From Rhizobium sp. AAP43 (GTDB lineage: Bacteria; Pseudomonadota; Alphaproteobacteria; Rhizobiales; Rhizobiaceae), in NCBI RefSeq assembly GCF_001296045.1, contig NZ_LJHS01000002.1:124001-188000 (forward strand): a stretch of DNA of 64,000 nucleotides, written 5' to 3'. The position numbers and the translations under genes were made by a program. Positions within the stretch are counted from its first letter, which is position 1; each line of letters opens with the position of its first letter. The notes beneath the pieces were generated by a model, which was not told the DNA's origin, ran no database searches, and worked only from the letters and a program-made list of their open reading frames with translations. Of this stretch, positions 44,551-54,257 are shown in pieces.

Positions 44551-46113
44551 ATGGCCTTATCCGCCAATCTTTTCCTGCGACAAAACCAGTCTTTGGTGAT
44601 GACACCGCAGCTGGTGCAGTCGATCCAACTGCTCCAGATGACGCATCTTGAGTTGATGCAGTTCATTGCTCAAGAAGTGGAACGCAATCCGCTGCTCGAA
44701 ATGGCGGCAGATGATGGTGATGCAGGCATCGATATTGCCGAATTTAGCGACAGGCACACAACAGGCAGCGATGTCACGTCCGAACGGGACGAGGTCGCCC
44801 AGGCACCGGCTCTTGCAAGTGACTGGTACGAGCCTGGAGCCAGCGACAACCTGAACGACCGCCTCGACACAAACTACGATATGGCCTTTGCCGACGAAGG
44901 CAGCAGCCAGCGGCTCGATGCGCCGGAATTGCTCGGGCAATGGAAATCGATGCCCGGGGCCTCCTCCCCTCATGGCGACGATTACGATCTGGACGAGTTC
45001 GTTGCCGGACAGGTAAGCCTGCGCGACCACCTTGAACTCCAGATTCCCTTTCTCGTCAGCACAGCAGCCGAACGCCTGATCGCCTCCATCTTGCTCGACC
45101 ATCTCGACGAAGCTGGCTATCTGCGCGCGGATCTCGACGAAATCGCCGGTCGCCTCGGCAAACCTGTCTCCGAGATAGAGGCGGTCCTGACCCAGCTGCA
45201 TGGTGTCGAGCCGACTGGTGTTTTTGCGCGATCGCTCGGCGAATGCCTTTCTTTGCAACTCAAGCAGCGTGACCGCTTCGACCCCGCCATGGCCGGGCTT
45301 GTTGACAATCTCGAACTGCTGGCAAAACGCGATTTCGCCACACTGAAGAAGATCTGCGGCGTCGACGAGGAGGATCTCCTCGATATGCTGAGTGAAATCC
45401 GCAAGCTTAACCCCAAGCCGGGCAGCGGCTTCGAGCACAGCGTGACGGAGTCCGTGACCCCGGACATTGTCGTGCGTGCGGATGGAGCGTCAGGCTGGAG
45501 GGTCGAGCTCAATCCGGATGCCTTGCCACGCGTGCTCGTCAATCACGCTTACATGACTCAAGTGTCGGCCACGGCCACAAGAGGCAATGAAGATGCAGGC
45601 TTCATCTCGGACTGCCTCCAGACTGCCAACTGGCTTACACGCAGCCTTGACCAGAGGGCCAAGACCATTCTGAAGGTCGCGAGCGAGATCGTGCGCCAGC
45701 AGGAGGGTTTTCTCACCCATGGCGTCGGGCATCTGCGGCCGCTCAATCTGAAGACCGTGGCCGATGCGATCAAGATGCACGAATCCACCGTCAGTCGCGT
45801 GACGACCAACAAGTTCATGATGACGCCGCGTGGACTGTTCGAATTGAAGTATTTCTTCAGCGTTTCGATCGCCTCCGCGGAAGGCGGGGACAGTCATTCC
45901 GCGGAGGCCGTTCGACACAGGATACGGACGCTGATCGCACAGGAAAGCCCGGAAGCCGTACTTTCGGACGACGACATCGTGGTGTCGCTCAAGTCAACCG
46001 GCGTGGACCTCGCCCGCCGGACGGTGGCCAAATATCGGGAGGCGATGAATATCCCCTCCTCCGTCCAGAGACGGCGCGAAAAGCGAGCCGCCGTCAAGGC
46101 CGGGGCCGTTTAG
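44551..46113 (+). CDS. rpoN: RNA polymerase sigma-54 factor
   Basis: RpoN directs transcription of nitrogen, C4-dicarboxylate and, in rhizobia, nif genes with enhancer-binding activators. The 520-residue protein has the Q/L-rich activator-interaction region (residues about 1-50: LFLRQNQSLVMTPQLVQSIQ), an acidic linker (about 50-120), the core-binding region, the helix-turn-helix with MHESTVSRVTTNKFM and the RpoN box ARRTVAKYREAMN near the C terminus. The order lptB-rpoN-hpf-ptsN is the classic one. Confidence 0.97.
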   Translation: MALSANLFLRQNQSLVMTPQLVQSIQLLQMTHLELMQFIAQEVERNPLLEMAADDGDAGIDIAEFSDRHTTGSDVTSERDEVAQAPALASDWYEPGASDNLNDRLDTNYDMAFADEGSSQRLDAPELLGQWKSMPGASSPHGDDYDLDEFVAGQVSLRDHLELQIPFLVSTAAERLIASILLDHLDEAGYLRADLDEIAGRLGKPVSEIEAVLTQLHGVEPTGVFARSLGECLSLQLKQRDRFDPAMAGLVDNLELLAKRDFATLKKICGVDEEDLLDMLSEIRKLNPKPGSGFEHSVTESVTPDIVVRADGASGWRVELNPDALPRVLVNHAYMTQVSATATRGNEDAGFISDCLQTANWLTRSLDQRAKTILKVASEIVRQQEGFLTHGVGHLRPLNLKTVADAIKMHESTVSRVTTNKFMMTPRGLFELKYFFSVSIASAEGGDSHSAEAVRHRIRTLIAQESPEAVLSDDDIVVSLKSTGVDLARRTVAKYREAMNIPSSVQRRREKRAAVKAGAV

Positions 46114-46149
46114 GCGTTAACCCTCAAAGTGCCTGTTATTAACGGGTCG

Positions 46150-46178
46150 TTGACATTTTGGGCAGCGGTGGGTAGAAG
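46150..46178 (+). promoter_or_regulatory. Predicted sigma-70 promoter P1 of hpf
   Basis: TTGACA (46150-46155) and TAGAAG (46173-46178) are 17 bases apart, 37 bases after the rpoN stop. The -35 is a perfect consensus. Confidence 0.5.
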
Positions 46179-46272
46179 CGCGCCGCAATCAACAGCGCAC
46201 ACTACTGACTGCGGAAAATTCCCAAGGAAACGCCCAGGAACATACTTCACACGCACCGATCGTTCGAAAAGC

Positions 46273-46301
46273 TTGGACGCGGACCGCGCATGGCGTAAAA
46301 T
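46273..46301 (+). promoter_or_regulatory. Predicted sigma-70 promoter P2 of hpf
   Basis: TTGGAC (46273-46278) and TAAAAT (46296-46301) are 17 bases apart. The start would lie about 28 bases before the hpf ATG, giving a short leader. Confidence 0.45.
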
Positions 46302-46335
46302 AGCCGGGCAAACCAAACATAAGAAGGGAAACTCC

Positions 46336-46911
46336 ATGAGTGTGCGTGTATCCGGCAAACAGATGGAAATCGGTGAATCGTTCCGCCAGCGGATCGAGGA
46401 GCGGATCCAGGACGCCGTTACGAAGTACTTCGACGGAGGGTATTCCGGGCAAGTCGTGGTGTCGAAGTCGAATTCTCGCTTCGCAGCCGATTGCCTGGTG
46501 CATCTCGATACCGGCGCCAACCTGCATGCTGCAGGCGAAGCGAACGATCCGCAGGTAGCATTCGATACCGCTTTTGAGCGTGTCGAGAAGCGTCTGCGTC
46601 GTTACAAGCGTCGACTGAAGGATCATCACGCCAATGGCGTGGCGAATTCTTCGATCGAAGTGGCTTACACGGTCATGGACTCCCTTGCCGAGGAACACGA
46701 CGAGGTGCCCGAGGATTATGCGCCGGCCATTGTTGCGGAGAGCACGAAAAAGCTTCGGACGATGTCGGTCGCGACCGCGGTCATGGCTCTTGATATGACG
46801 GATGAGCCCGTTCTTCTGTTCAGAAGCCCGGGAAATGAACAATTGAATATCGTTTATCGTCGCAATGACGGTAATATCGGGTGGATCGATTCCGCCAACA
46901 TCAAAGGCTGA
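46336..46911 (+). CDS. hpf: Ribosome hibernation promoting factor, long form
   Basis: HPF inactivates ribosomes as 100S dimers in slow growth. The 191-residue protein has the N-terminal S30AE domain (about 1-110: VRVSGKQMEIGESFRQRIEE) and a C-terminal dimerisation domain (about 135-190: ALDMTDEPVLLFRSPGNEQL then NIVYRRNDGNIGWID), so it is the long form. The ATG at 46336 follows AAGAAGGG; the frame is open 69 codons upstream, but that is intergenic sequence holding two promoters. ptsN follows 71 bases on. Confidence 0.94.
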   Translation: MSVRVSGKQMEIGESFRQRIEERIQDAVTKYFDGGYSGQVVVSKSNSRFAADCLVHLDTGANLHAAGEANDPQVAFDTAFERVEKRLRRYKRRLKDHHANGVANSSIEVAYTVMDSLAEEHDEVPEDYAPAIVAESTKKLRTMSVATAVMALDMTDEPVLLFRSPGNEQLNIVYRRNDGNIGWIDSANIKG

Positions 46912-46982
46912 CGAGTCGGCCGGCGGGCGAAGGGTGTTAAGCCCTGCGCCCGCCTCGGCTTTGAAGCATGAAGGAAATTGAT

Positions 46983-47447
46983 ATGGCCTTGGCAGATTTG
47001 CTGCACCAGGATGCTGTGATACCCAGCCTACGCGTGAATTCTAAGAAGCAGCTTCTTCAGGAACTTGCGGCCAGGGCCTCGAAGCTGACGGATATTCCCG
47101 AACGGGAAATCTTCGACGTCATCCTGCAGCGCGAGCGGCTCGGCTCGACCGGCGTCGGCAATGGCATTGCCATCCCACACGGCAAACTGAACAAGATCAG
47201 CAAGATCACCGGCGTCTTTGCACGGATCGAGACACCAATCGATTTCGAGGCGCTCGACGACCAGCCGGTTGATCTGGTTTTCCTACTTCTCGCACCGGAA
47301 GGTGCTGGCGCAGATCATCTGAAGGCCCTATCGCGCATCGCACGCGTGCTGCGAGATCAGGATTTGGTCAACAAACTGCGCGCCACTGATTCCGCGTCGG
47401 CTATCTATACCTTCCTGAACGAAGAGCAGACCTCGAACGCAGCCTGA
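46983..47447 (+). CDS. ptsN: PTS IIA-like nitrogen regulatory protein PtsN (EIIANtr)
   Basis: PtsN is the terminal phospho-acceptor of the nitrogen PTS and regulates potassium, nitrogen and carbon functions by binding partners. The 154-residue protein has the phosphorylatable H66 in GNGIAIPHGKL and the usual VIPSLRVNSKKQLLQELA N terminus. The ATG at 46983 follows AAGGAAA at good spacing; the ATG five codons earlier lies within that site. A strong bidirectional terminator follows. Confidence 0.96.
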   Translation: MALADLLHQDAVIPSLRVNSKKQLLQELAARASKLTDIPEREIFDVILQRERLGSTGVGNGIAIPHGKLNKISKITGVFARIETPIDFEALDDQPVDLVFLLLAPEGAGADHLKALSRIARVLRDQDLVNKLRATDSASAIYTFLNEEQTSNAA

Positions 47448-47468
47448 CGGACAAACTGTCATGCGATT

Positions 47469-47497
47469 AAAAAAAGCGCCCAGTGGGCGCTTTTTTC
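47469..47497. terminator. Bidirectional rho-independent terminator between ptsN and grpE
   Basis: A GCGCCC-AGT-GGGCGC stem is flanked by seven A on the left and six T on the right, so it works for both convergent genes. Confidence 0.9.
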
Positions 47498-47515
47498 TTT
47501 GTCTGAAATCCGCTT

Positions 47516-48142
47516 TCAAGCCTTTGCGGCGTCGTCGCCGGTGGCATCACCCTTGGGGCCACCCTTGGCAACGCCGACCATGGCCGGTCGCAGAACCCGC
47601 TCGCCAATCGCATATCCGGCCTGGACAACCTGGACGACGGTGTTGTTGGGAACGTTCGGGTTCGGCACTTCGAACATAGCCTGGTGGAAATTCGGATCGA
47701 ATTTCTGACCTTCAGCCTCGATCTTTCGCACGCCATGGCGCTCAAGCGTCGCCAGCATGCCGCGCTCGGTCATCTCGACGCCTTCAATCAGCGCAGTGAC
47801 GCCTGCATCGGCTGCAGCGCGGGCCTCTTCAGGGAAGGTTTCGATTGCACGGCGCAGATTGTCGGATACCGACAACATGTCACGGGCAAAACCGGTCACT
47901 GCATAGGACTTGGCGTCCTTGATCTCGCGCTCGGTCCGGCGACGCAGATTGTCCATATCGGCTGCAAGCCGCAGGAAACGGTCGCGAAGGTCTGCGTTTT
48001 CGGCCCGCAGCGCTTCGGTCGGATCCGCTTCGGTCTCGTTAACCGTTTCAGTTTCAGGCGCCAGCTGGTCCGCGAGCGCCTCGGTTGCGTGCGCCTCTGC
48101 GGCTGCCGCGTCAGGTCCGTTCTTCGTTGTATCTTCGGTCAT
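47516..48142 (-). CDS. grpE: Nucleotide exchange factor GrpE
   Basis: GrpE releases ADP from DnaK. The 208-residue protein has an acidic, alanine-rich N terminus (about 1-45), a long helical coiled coil (about 45-105, [20 protein letters not shown]) and the C-terminal beta domain with [30 protein letters not shown] and [20 protein letters not shown]. hrcA lies 104 bases upstream on the same strand, the usual heat-shock pairing. Confidence 0.96.
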   Translation of the reverse strand: MTEDTTKNGPDAAAAEAHATEALADQLAPETETVNETEADPTEALRAENADLRDRFLRLAADMDNLRRRTEREIKDAKSYAVTGFARDMLSVSDNLRRAIETFPEEARAAADAGVTALIEGVEMTERGMLATLERHGVRKIEAEGQKFDPNFHQAMFEVPNPNVPNNTVVQVVQAGYAIGERVLRPAMVGVAKGGPKGDATGDDAAKA

Positions 48143-48246
48143 GACGTTCTCCGGATAGATTGCCTATTCGAACCGGGAGGTTTCGAATTTGAGCCCGATA
48201 TCAGGGTTTCACTTGAAAAAATCAAGGCTTTGCCGCGAATGCCCGG

Positions 48247-49338
48247 CTAACGGCCAGCGCGCGACAGCCGTGCCATCAGCTGCGCGGTGTAGTCGACCAT
48301 GGGGACGACACGCGAATAGTTGAGCCTGGTTGGACCGATGACGCCGACTGCACCAACGATGCGATTGTCTCCGTCCCGGTAGGGGGCGACGATCAGCGAC
48401 GAACCGGAGAGCGAAAACAGCTTGTTTTCCGAACCTATGAAGATCCTGACACCCGGTCCCGTTTCAGCAAGATTGAGGATCTCGATCAGGCTCTCCTTGC
48501 GCTCGAGATCATCGAATAGCAACCGCAGCCGATCGAGATCGTCAGCACCTGCCACACCTTCCAGCAGATTGGCGTGACCGCGGACGATGAGGCGGGTGGC
48601 CATGTCTTCCGCAGCACTTCCGGACCAGACGGCAAGCCCCCGCTCAACCAGATCCTGGGACAGCGCGTCTAGTTCCGTCGAGACCTGCACTTTCAGCTTT
48701 TCCAACTGCCCGCGCAATTCGGGCAATGTCTGGCCCGTCAGGTTGGCATTGAGAAAATTGGCCGCCTCTGTCAGTTGCGATGCCGTCACGCCGGCGGGCA
48801 ACTCGATGATACGATTCTCGACCTGGTTCTGTTCGCCGACCAACACGGCAAGCGCCTTGGTTGGCTCAAGGCGGATGAATTCGACATGCTTGAGTACAGG
48901 GTCGTTCTTCGCCGAGATCACCAGCCCTGCCCCGCGCGAAAGGCCGGACAGAAGGCGGCTCGCCTCCGAAAGCATCGCCTCTATGGAGTGATCGGGCGTT
49001 ACGGGCCGCAATTGGCGCTCTATACTGCCACGGTCCTCCTCCGAGAGGTCCCCGACCTGCATGAAGCCATCAACGAAGAAGCGCAGTCCGGCTTGCGTCG
49101 GCAGTCGGCCGGCACTCACATGCGGCGCATAGATCAAGCCGAGATCTTCAAGGTCGCTCATGACATTGCGGACCGACGCCGGCGAAAGCGACATCGACAG
49201 CAAGCGCGACAGATTGCGCGACCCCAGGGGATCTCCCGATTCCAGGTAGGTCTCAACGATGCGCCGGAACACTTCCCTAGAGCGATCGTCCAGAGACGCA
49301 AAGACGTCGGCAGGTGTCATCTCGGATGATGGCTTCAT
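48247..49338 (-). CDS. hrcA: Heat-inducible transcription repressor HrcA
   Basis: HrcA represses CIRCE-controlled chaperone genes. The 363-residue protein has a winged-helix N terminus (about 10-95: [20 protein letters not shown], then [19 protein letters not shown]) and a GAF-like C-terminal part ending [19 protein letters not shown]. The ATG at 49338 gives the normal N terminus; the frame is open 65 codons further into the rph region. I saw no CIRCE repeat in the hrcA-rph gap, so its targets (such as groESL) lie elsewhere. Confidence 0.95.
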   Translation of the reverse strand: MKPSSEMTPADVFASLDDRSREVFRRIVETYLESGDPLGSRNLSRLLSMSLSPASVRNVMSDLEDLGLIYAPHVSAGRLPTQAGLRFFVDGFMQVGDLSEEDRGSIERQLRPVTPDHSIEAMLSEASRLLSGLSRGAGLVISAKNDPVLKHVEFIRLEPTKALAVLVGEQNQVENRIIELPAGVTASQLTEAANFLNANLTGQTLPELRGQLEKLKVQVSTELDALSQDLVERGLAVWSGSAAEDMATRLIVRGHANLLEGVAGADDLDRLRLLFDDLERKESLIEILNLAETGPGVRIFIGSENKLFSLSGSSLIVAPYRDGDNRIVGAVGVIGPTRLNYSRVVPMVDYTAQLMARLSRAGR

Positions 49339-49503
49339 CGCGTTCGGGCGGGCGTGGCTACTATCATGACAGAGACTATAGGGCCTCCGCGAGCAATGAA
49401 AAAGCACTTTCGTTGCCGGCAGCGCATCTGCTTGTTTCGTGGTTTTCCTTTGCAAATGACGCCTGCCAACCTTAGAAGGCAACGGATACACGAGGAGATG
49501 ATG

Positions 49504-50220
49504 ATGCGGCCATCCGGCAGAAAAACAGACCAAATGCGCAAGGTTTCATTCGAGCGCAACATTTCCAAACATGCCGAAGGCTCCTGCCTGGTGAAGTTTG
49601 GCGATACGCATGTCCTGTGCACGGCAAGCCTGGAAGACAAGACGCCGCCATGGCTGCGCAATTCCGGCAAAGGCTGGGTGACGGCAGAATACGGCATGCT
49701 GCCGCGTGCCACGGGTGAGCGGATGAAGCGCGAGGCCGCATCCGGCAAGCAAAGCGGCCGAACGCAGGAAATCCAGCGGTTGATCGGTCGCTCACTGCGC
49801 GCCGTTGTCAGCCTCGAAGCGCTGGGCGAGCGCCAGATCTCCATCGACTGCGATGTTATCCAGGCCGACGGCGGCACCCGTACCGCCGCAATCACCGGTG
49901 CGTGGATCGCCCTGCATGATTGCCTGAGGTGGATGGAGGCCCGCAACATGGTGAAGGTCGAGAAGGTCCTGAAGGACCATATCGCCGCTATCTCCTGTGG
50001 TATCTTCGCCAACCAACCGGTAATCGACCTCGACTACCTCGAGGATTCGGCTGCGGAAACGGACGCCAACTTCGTCATGACCGGATCAGGCGGGATCGTC
50101 GAGATCCAGGGAACGGCCGAAGGCAAACCCTTCAGCCAGGAGGAGTTCCTGACGCTGCTCTCCCTCGCCCGCAACGGTATCGACGAACTGGTCGGCTTGC
50201 AGAAGCAGGCCATCGGCTGA
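49504..50220 (+). CDS. rph: Ribonuclease PH
   Basis: RNase PH trims tRNA 3-prime ends by phosphorolysis. The 238-residue protein begins [18 protein letters not shown] and has [20 protein letters not shown], the [14 protein letters not shown] block and [20 protein letters not shown], with the phosphate-binding arginine cluster [15 protein letters not shown]. Three consecutive ATGs start the frame; the last (49504) is six bases after GAGGAG and gives the standard N terminus. It diverges from hrcA and is followed by a terminator and rdgB. Confidence 0.96.
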   Translation: MRPSGRKTDQMRKVSFERNISKHAEGSCLVKFGDTHVLCTASLEDKTPPWLRNSGKGWVTAEYGMLPRATGERMKREAASGKQSGRTQEIQRLIGRSLRAVVSLEALGERQISIDCDVIQADGGTRTAAITGAWIALHDCLRWMEARNMVKVEKVLKDHIAAISCGIFANQPVIDLDYLEDSAAETDANFVMTGSGGIVEIQGTAEGKPFSQEEFLTLLSLARNGIDELVGLQKQAIG

Positions 50221-50230
50221 CAGCACGGAT

Positions 50231-50262
50231 TGCCCCGCGATTTTCAGCGCGGGGCATTTTTT
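50231..50262 (+). terminator. Rho-independent terminator of rph
   Basis: A perfect 9-bp stem (50231-50239 with 50248-50256) with an 8-base loop is followed by six T, ten bases after the rph stop. Confidence 0.9.
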
Positions 50263-50308
50263 GCCAAGCGTCGGGCAGACGGCCTGCCCCGGAACCTCTG
50301 AGGACAGC

Positions 50309-50953
50309 ATGCGCAAACTTGACACCCGCACCATCGTTGTTGCCAGCCACAATGCTGGCAAGATCGGCGAGATCGCTGATCTGATTGGCCCCTTCGGTTT
50401 CTCGGCGAAGTCGGCGAAGGACCTCGCCTTCGTCGAGCCGGATGAAACGGGCACGACCTTCGAAGAGAATGCGGCAATCAAGGCTCTGGCATCTGCCAGA
50501 GCTTCAGGCCTGCCGGCGCTGTCCGATGACAGCGGCCTTGTCATCGACGCACTCGACGGCGCACCGGGCGTTTACACTGCCAACTGGGCCGAGCGCGAGG
50601 ATGGCAGCCGTGACTTTGCCATGGCGATGGACAAGGTAGAGGCGGCCCTGCAGGAGCGCGGTGCCACGCAAGCTGCCCAGCGGACTGCCCGTTTCGTCAG
50701 CGTCCTGTGCCTTGCCTGGCCGGACGGGCACACGGAGTTCTTCCGTGGTGAGGTCGAGGGTTTTGTCGCCTCCGCTCCACGCGGGACGGCGGGCTTCGGC
50801 TATGACCCAATCTTCCAGCCCCTCGGCCACGAGCGGACCTTCGGCGAGATGACCTCTGACGAGAAACATGGCTGGAAGCCCGGCGATGCAGAGGCACTCT
50901 CGCATCGGGCCCGCGCCTTCAAGCTCTTCGTCGAAACCTGCCTGGAGGCGTAA
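50309..50953 (+). CDS. rdgB: dITP/XTP pyrophosphatase (RdgB/HAM1)
   Basis: RdgB removes non-canonical purine nucleoside triphosphates. The 214-residue protein has the substrate motif [13 protein letters not shown] (10-22), the catalytic [18 protein letters not shown] and [10 protein letters not shown] with HRARAF near the C terminus. The ATG at 50309 follows GAGGA; the upstream open frame covers the rph terminator. hemW starts 6 bases downstream, so they form an operon. Confidence 0.95.
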   Translation: MRKLDTRTIVVASHNAGKIGEIADLIGPFGFSAKSAKDLAFVEPDETGTTFEENAAIKALASARASGLPALSDDSGLVIDALDGAPGVYTANWAEREDGSRDFAMAMDKVEAALQERGATQAAQRTARFVSVLCLAWPDGHTEFFRGEVEGFVASAPRGTAGFGYDPIFQPLGHERTFGEMTSDEKHGWKPGDAEALSHRARAFKLFVETCLEA

Positions 50954-50959
50954 ACCGCC

Positions 50960-52138
50960 GTGCTTATGGATGCCCCCCTTCTCCCCGACACCGGTGAACC
51001 GGGTTTCGGCATCTATGTGCACTGGCCCTTCTGCGCGGCCAAATGCCCGTATTGCGACTTCAACAGCCATGTGCGGCACCAGGCGATCGACCAGGAGCGT
51101 TTCACAGCAGCTTTTCTGCGGGAGATGGATGCGGTTCGGTCGTTAAGCGGCCCCAAGACCGTCACCAGCATCTTCATGGGCGGCGGCACACCATCGTTGA
51201 TGGATCCCCGGACGGTCGAGGCGATCCTCGATGGCATCGCAGCGCGTTGGCACGTGCCTGCTGGCATCGAGGTGACGATGGAGGCCAATCCCTCGAGTGT
51301 TGAGGCGACGCGTTTCCGCGGCTATCGCGCAGCCGGCGTCAACCGCGTCTCGCTCGGTGTTCAGGCGCTCAACGATCCCGACCTCAAATTCCTCGGCCGA
51401 CTGCATGACGTGGCAGACGCGCTCAAAGCCATCCGACTCGCCCGCGATATCTTCCCGCGCATGAGTTTCGACCTGATCTACGCGCGGCCAAACCAGTCCG
51501 TCGACGCTTGGGCGCAGGAACTGAAGGAAGCCTTCTCCTATGCGGTTGATCATCTCTCACTCTACCAGCTGACGATCGAGGAAGGCACCGCCTTCTATGG
51601 ATTGCACAAGGCCGGCAAACTGATCGTGCCCGACGAAGAGCATGCCGCCACCCTCTACGAGGCGACACAGGAGATTACCCAAGGTTTCGGCATGCCGGCC
51701 TATGAGGTTTCCAACCACGCGCGGCCGGGCGCGGAAAGCCGCCATAACCTCACCTATTGGCGCTATGGCGACTATGCCGGGATCGGGCCGGGCGCGCATG
51801 GACGGCTGACACAGCGCGGCGGAAAGATCGCGACAGCCACCGAACGACATCCGGAGACCTGGCTTTCCGCCGTGGAAGCGAATGGTGATGGCATCATCGA
51901 CCGCGAAGACCTTGATGACGAGGCACAGGCAGACGAACTCCTGCTGATGGGCTTGCGGCTGCGTGAGGGCCTGGATCTCGCCCGCTGGCAGCAGCTGGCC
52001 GGCCGCGATCCCGACCCGGACCGCGAACAGTTCCTGATCGATCAGGGCTTTGTCGAGCGGCTCGGCAATTCACGACTACGCTGCACACCGAAAGGCATGC
52101 TGATCCTCAACGCCGTGGTCGCAGATCTCGCCAGCTGA
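50960..52138 (+). CDS. hemW: Radical SAM family heme chaperone HemW
   Basis: HemW (formerly HemN-like) is thought to insert haem into respiratory proteins and is not a coproporphyrinogen dehydrogenase. The 392-residue protein has the 4Fe-4S motif CAAKCPYC (C25, C29, C32) without the additional cysteine of HemN, GGGTPSLMDP, the NRVSLGVQALNDPDLKFLGR block and the HNLTYWRYGDYAGIGPGAHG signature. The start is a GTG at 50960, 11 bases after GGAGG; an ATG two codons later is possible. Confidence 0.93.
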   Translation: MLMDAPLLPDTGEPGFGIYVHWPFCAAKCPYCDFNSHVRHQAIDQERFTAAFLREMDAVRSLSGPKTVTSIFMGGGTPSLMDPRTVEAILDGIAARWHVPAGIEVTMEANPSSVEATRFRGYRAAGVNRVSLGVQALNDPDLKFLGRLHDVADALKAIRLARDIFPRMSFDLIYARPNQSVDAWAQELKEAFSYAVDHLSLYQLTIEEGTAFYGLHKAGKLIVPDEEHAATLYEATQEITQGFGMPAYEVSNHARPGAESRHNLTYWRYGDYAGIGPGAHGRLTQRGGKIATATERHPETWLSAVEANGDGIIDREDLDDEAQADELLLMGLRLREGLDLARWQQLAGRDPDPDREQFLIDQGFVERLGNSRLRCTPKGMLILNAVVADLAS

Positions 52139-52184
52139 TCTGCCGCGGGCCGCGGCGACACATCTACAGAAACCATAGAGCAAA

Positions 52185-52223
52185 CAAAAATCCCGCCGAT
52201 CTGTCGATCGACGGGACGGGATT
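52185..52223 (-). terminator. Terminator of dnaA
   Basis: On the minus strand AATCCCG (52217-52223) pairs with CGGGATT (52189-52195) around a structured 21-base loop, followed by TTTG. It lies 26 bases beyond the dnaA stop, between convergent dnaA and hemW. Confidence 0.6.
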
Positions 52224-52248
52224 GCTGCGGGGCTGACGCCCCACCGCC

Positions 52249-53799
52249 TTATTCGTTGATCAGACGGCGGAGCAGTTCGATTTCCTGCGACAGTTTCTGG
52301 TCGGCCGAAATCAGCTCTTCGATCTTGCGGACGGCATGCAGAACCGTCGTGTGGTCACGACCGCCGAAACGGCGACCGATCTCGGGGAAGGAGCGCGGCG
52401 TCAGTGTCTTCGACAGATACATGGCGATCTGGCGTGGCTTGACGATAACGCGTGTCCGGCGGTTTGATACAAGCTCCTGGCGCGAGACATTGTAGTGACG
52501 GGCCACGACGCGCTGGATGTCCTCGATGCGCACCCGCTTCTGATCACCGGCGCCAACGAGATGCGCAAGCAATTCGTCGACGCGCTCGATCGACAGGTTA
52601 GGCTCGAAGGAACGACGGAAGAGCAACTGATTGAAGGCGCCTTCCAGGTCTCGGCCGCTGCTGGTGATATTGTTCGCCACGTGCTCGAGGATCTCGACCG
52701 GAATGTCCAGCGAAGCATCTTCGGAACGAGCCACAGCAAGCCGGGTCTTCATCATGTCGAGCCGCATGTCGTAGTCAGGCGCTTCCATTTCGATGGCGAC
52801 GCCGCCCTGCAGGCGCGAACGAACGCGGGGATCGAGCGATTCCAGTTCCCACGGTGCGCGGTCGGCGGCAACCACGACCTGCTTGGCGCTGTCGAGCAGC
52901 ATGTTGAGTAGGTGACAGAATTCATGCTGGATCATCTTGCCCTGCAGGAACTGCATATCGTCGATGATCAGGAGGTCGATGTTGCGCAGCGAGTCCTTGA
53001 GGGTCAGCGCATCATTGTCGCGGATAGCGGTGGCAAAGCGCCACATGAAGTATTCGGCCGTCAGGTAGACAACACGCGGAGCACGCGGGCTGTGCACGGC
53101 GGCATTGGCGATTGCCTGCAGCAGATGGGTCTTGCCCAGACCAACAGACGAATGAATGAACAGCGGATTGAAGCGGACGGCGCCAGCACCGGCCTCGGCG
53201 ATGGTGCGGGCGGCGGCAAGCGCCACGCGGTTGGACGCGCCCTCGACGAAGGAATCGAAGGTGTAGCGGCTATCCAGCGGCGAGCCGAACAGAGGGCTGG
53301 CCGAGCTTGACCGGGTCGTTGCCGTGTTGGTTGCCGGAACGGCTGCGATCTGGGCTAAGCTTTGCGGGCCATTGCGGCGCACGGCTGGCGTCGCGTTCGT
53401 CTCGCCGACGGGCGGACGCTCCTCTGCTGCCGGGCCACGGGTGCTACGGCTTGCGCTGCGCACCAGGATTTCGACCTTCAGGATGCTCGCATCTTCCGCC
53501 TGGAAGATAGAGGTGATCAGGTCGAGATAACGGTTGTTGATCCAGGATTTCAGGAATGCCGTCGGGACGGTCAAGCGTACAACGCTCTTCGATGCCGAGT
53601 GCAGCTTCAGGCGGCCGAACCAGCTCTGATAGACGTCCTGACCGACCTGCGCCTTGAGGCGAAGGCTGAAACGCTCGAACAGAGCATTGTGGTTCATTTC
53701 GGCATTTTCCTCTGCTCCTGTGGAGCACACGGCGACCTGCGCCGTCCGTGCATTGTCCTCGTTAGCCAATGCACCGGCCGTCATCGATTTCATATGCAT
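52249..53799 (-). CDS. dnaA: Chromosomal replication initiator protein DnaA
   Basis: DnaA binds and melts the origin and also acts as a transcription factor. The 516-residue protein has domain I (about 35-110: [20 protein letters not shown]), a variable linker (110-175), the AAA+ domain with Walker [13 protein letters not shown] (217-228) and Walker [14 protein letters not shown], and the domain IV signature [16 protein letters not shown]. The Walker A begins SSVG where many species have GGVG. The ATG at 53799 follows GGAAGGCGG; a second in-frame ATG at 53697 also has a good GAGGA and starts at domain I, so two forms are possible. A long upstream region with GANTC sites and a structured leader probably regulates it. 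Confidence 0.97.
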   Translation of the reverse strand: MHMKSMTAGALANEDNARTAQVAVCSTGAEENAEMNHNALFERFSLRLKAQVGQDVYQSWFGRLKLHSASKSVVRLTVPTAFLKSWINNRYLDLITSIFQAEDASILKVEILVRSASRSTRGPAAEERPPVGETNATPAVRRNGPQSLAQIAAVPATNTATTRSSSASPLFGSPLDSRYTFDSFVEGASNRVALAAARTIAEAGAGAVRFNPLFIHSSVGLGKTHLLQAIANAAVHSPRAPRVVYLTAEYFMWRFATAIRDNDALTLKDSLRNIDLLIIDDMQFLQGKMIQHEFCHLLNMLLDSAKQVVVAADRAPWELESLDPRVRSRLQGGVAIEMEAPDYDMRLDMMKTRLAVARSEDASLDIPVEILEHVANNITSSGRDLEGAFNQLLFRRSFEPNLSIERVDELLAHLVGAGDQKRVRIEDIQRVVARHYNVSRQELVSNRRTRVIVKPRQIAMYLSKTLTPRSFPEIGRRFGGRDHTTVLHAVRKIEELISADQKLSQEIELLRRLINE

Positions 53800-54093
53800 A
53801 TTGCCGCCTTCCAAACAGTCCAGGCGTCGGGCGTTCTTGGGCCACCCGACAGCGCTTCATAATGCGCCGGCTCGCGCACGAACCGGCAGTCCCCAACTCG
53901 ATCAAGCTTCAGCCAAAAGCTCTCTCGAGACTTTCGTCGGCCCCCGCCGACGTCAATTTCCAAACGCGGATCGCATCCTCGACATACAGATCCAGATGCC
54001 TCTTATGATTGTTTCCAACCACACGAGTACAAAGCCGCCATCATGCGGAAGCGCGGACGCTTCCGATGCAATGCCGACACATTTTTGAGAACA

Positions 54094-54189
54094 CGGAATG
54101 GAAACATTCCGCCTCAGCAAGGTCGACGCGCCCGGTCGGTTTAAACCTTCCGGATTGGCTCAGTTGCCAGTCCCGCGCCCCTTGCTGAG
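54094..54189 (-). ncRNA. Predicted structured segment in the dnaA leader (three-way junction plus hairpin)
   Basis: Reading as minus-strand RNA: a 10-bp stem (54180-54189 with 54113-54122), a two-base bulge, and a 6-bp stem (54174-54179 with 54125-54130, one G-U). These enclose two small hairpins (54166-54169/54156-54159 and 54150-54153/54132-54135 with an inner 3-bp helix). A separate perfect 7-bp hairpin with a 4-base loop follows (54094-54111). The G-U pair would be an A-C mismatch in the other strand, favouring the dnaA-sense RNA. There is no U-tract, so it looks like a leader element and not a terminator. Found by eye, not by a folding program. Confidence 0.5.
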
Positions 54190-54192
54190 ATC

Positions 54193-54222
54193 CATTTACG
54201 CAGGATCAAAAGCCAAGATCAA
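54193..54222 (-). promoter_or_regulatory. Possible dnaA promoter
   Basis: On the minus strand TTGATC and TAAATG are separated by 18 bases. Both hexamers are only partial matches. The predicted start (about 54186) falls within a few bases of the 5-prime end of the structured leader. Confidence 0.3.
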
Positions 54223-54257
54223 CTGTGATTTTTAAGCAAATGTAAGCCGTGGCCATT

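Noticed and set aside
46237-46264. EcfG/RpoE2 general-stress promoter before hpf (GGAAC ... CGTT)
   Set aside because: The spacer is 19 bases; the consensus needs 16-17. Chance similarity is more likely.
49339-49503. CIRCE element for HrcA autoregulation
   Set aside because: No TTAGCACTC-N9-GAGTGCTAA or close variant in the hrcA-rph gap.
52142-52156. GC hairpin just after hemW as its terminator
   Set aside because: GCCGCG-GGC-CGCGGC can fold but is followed by GACACATC, with no T-run; it may slow polymerase but is not a standard terminator.
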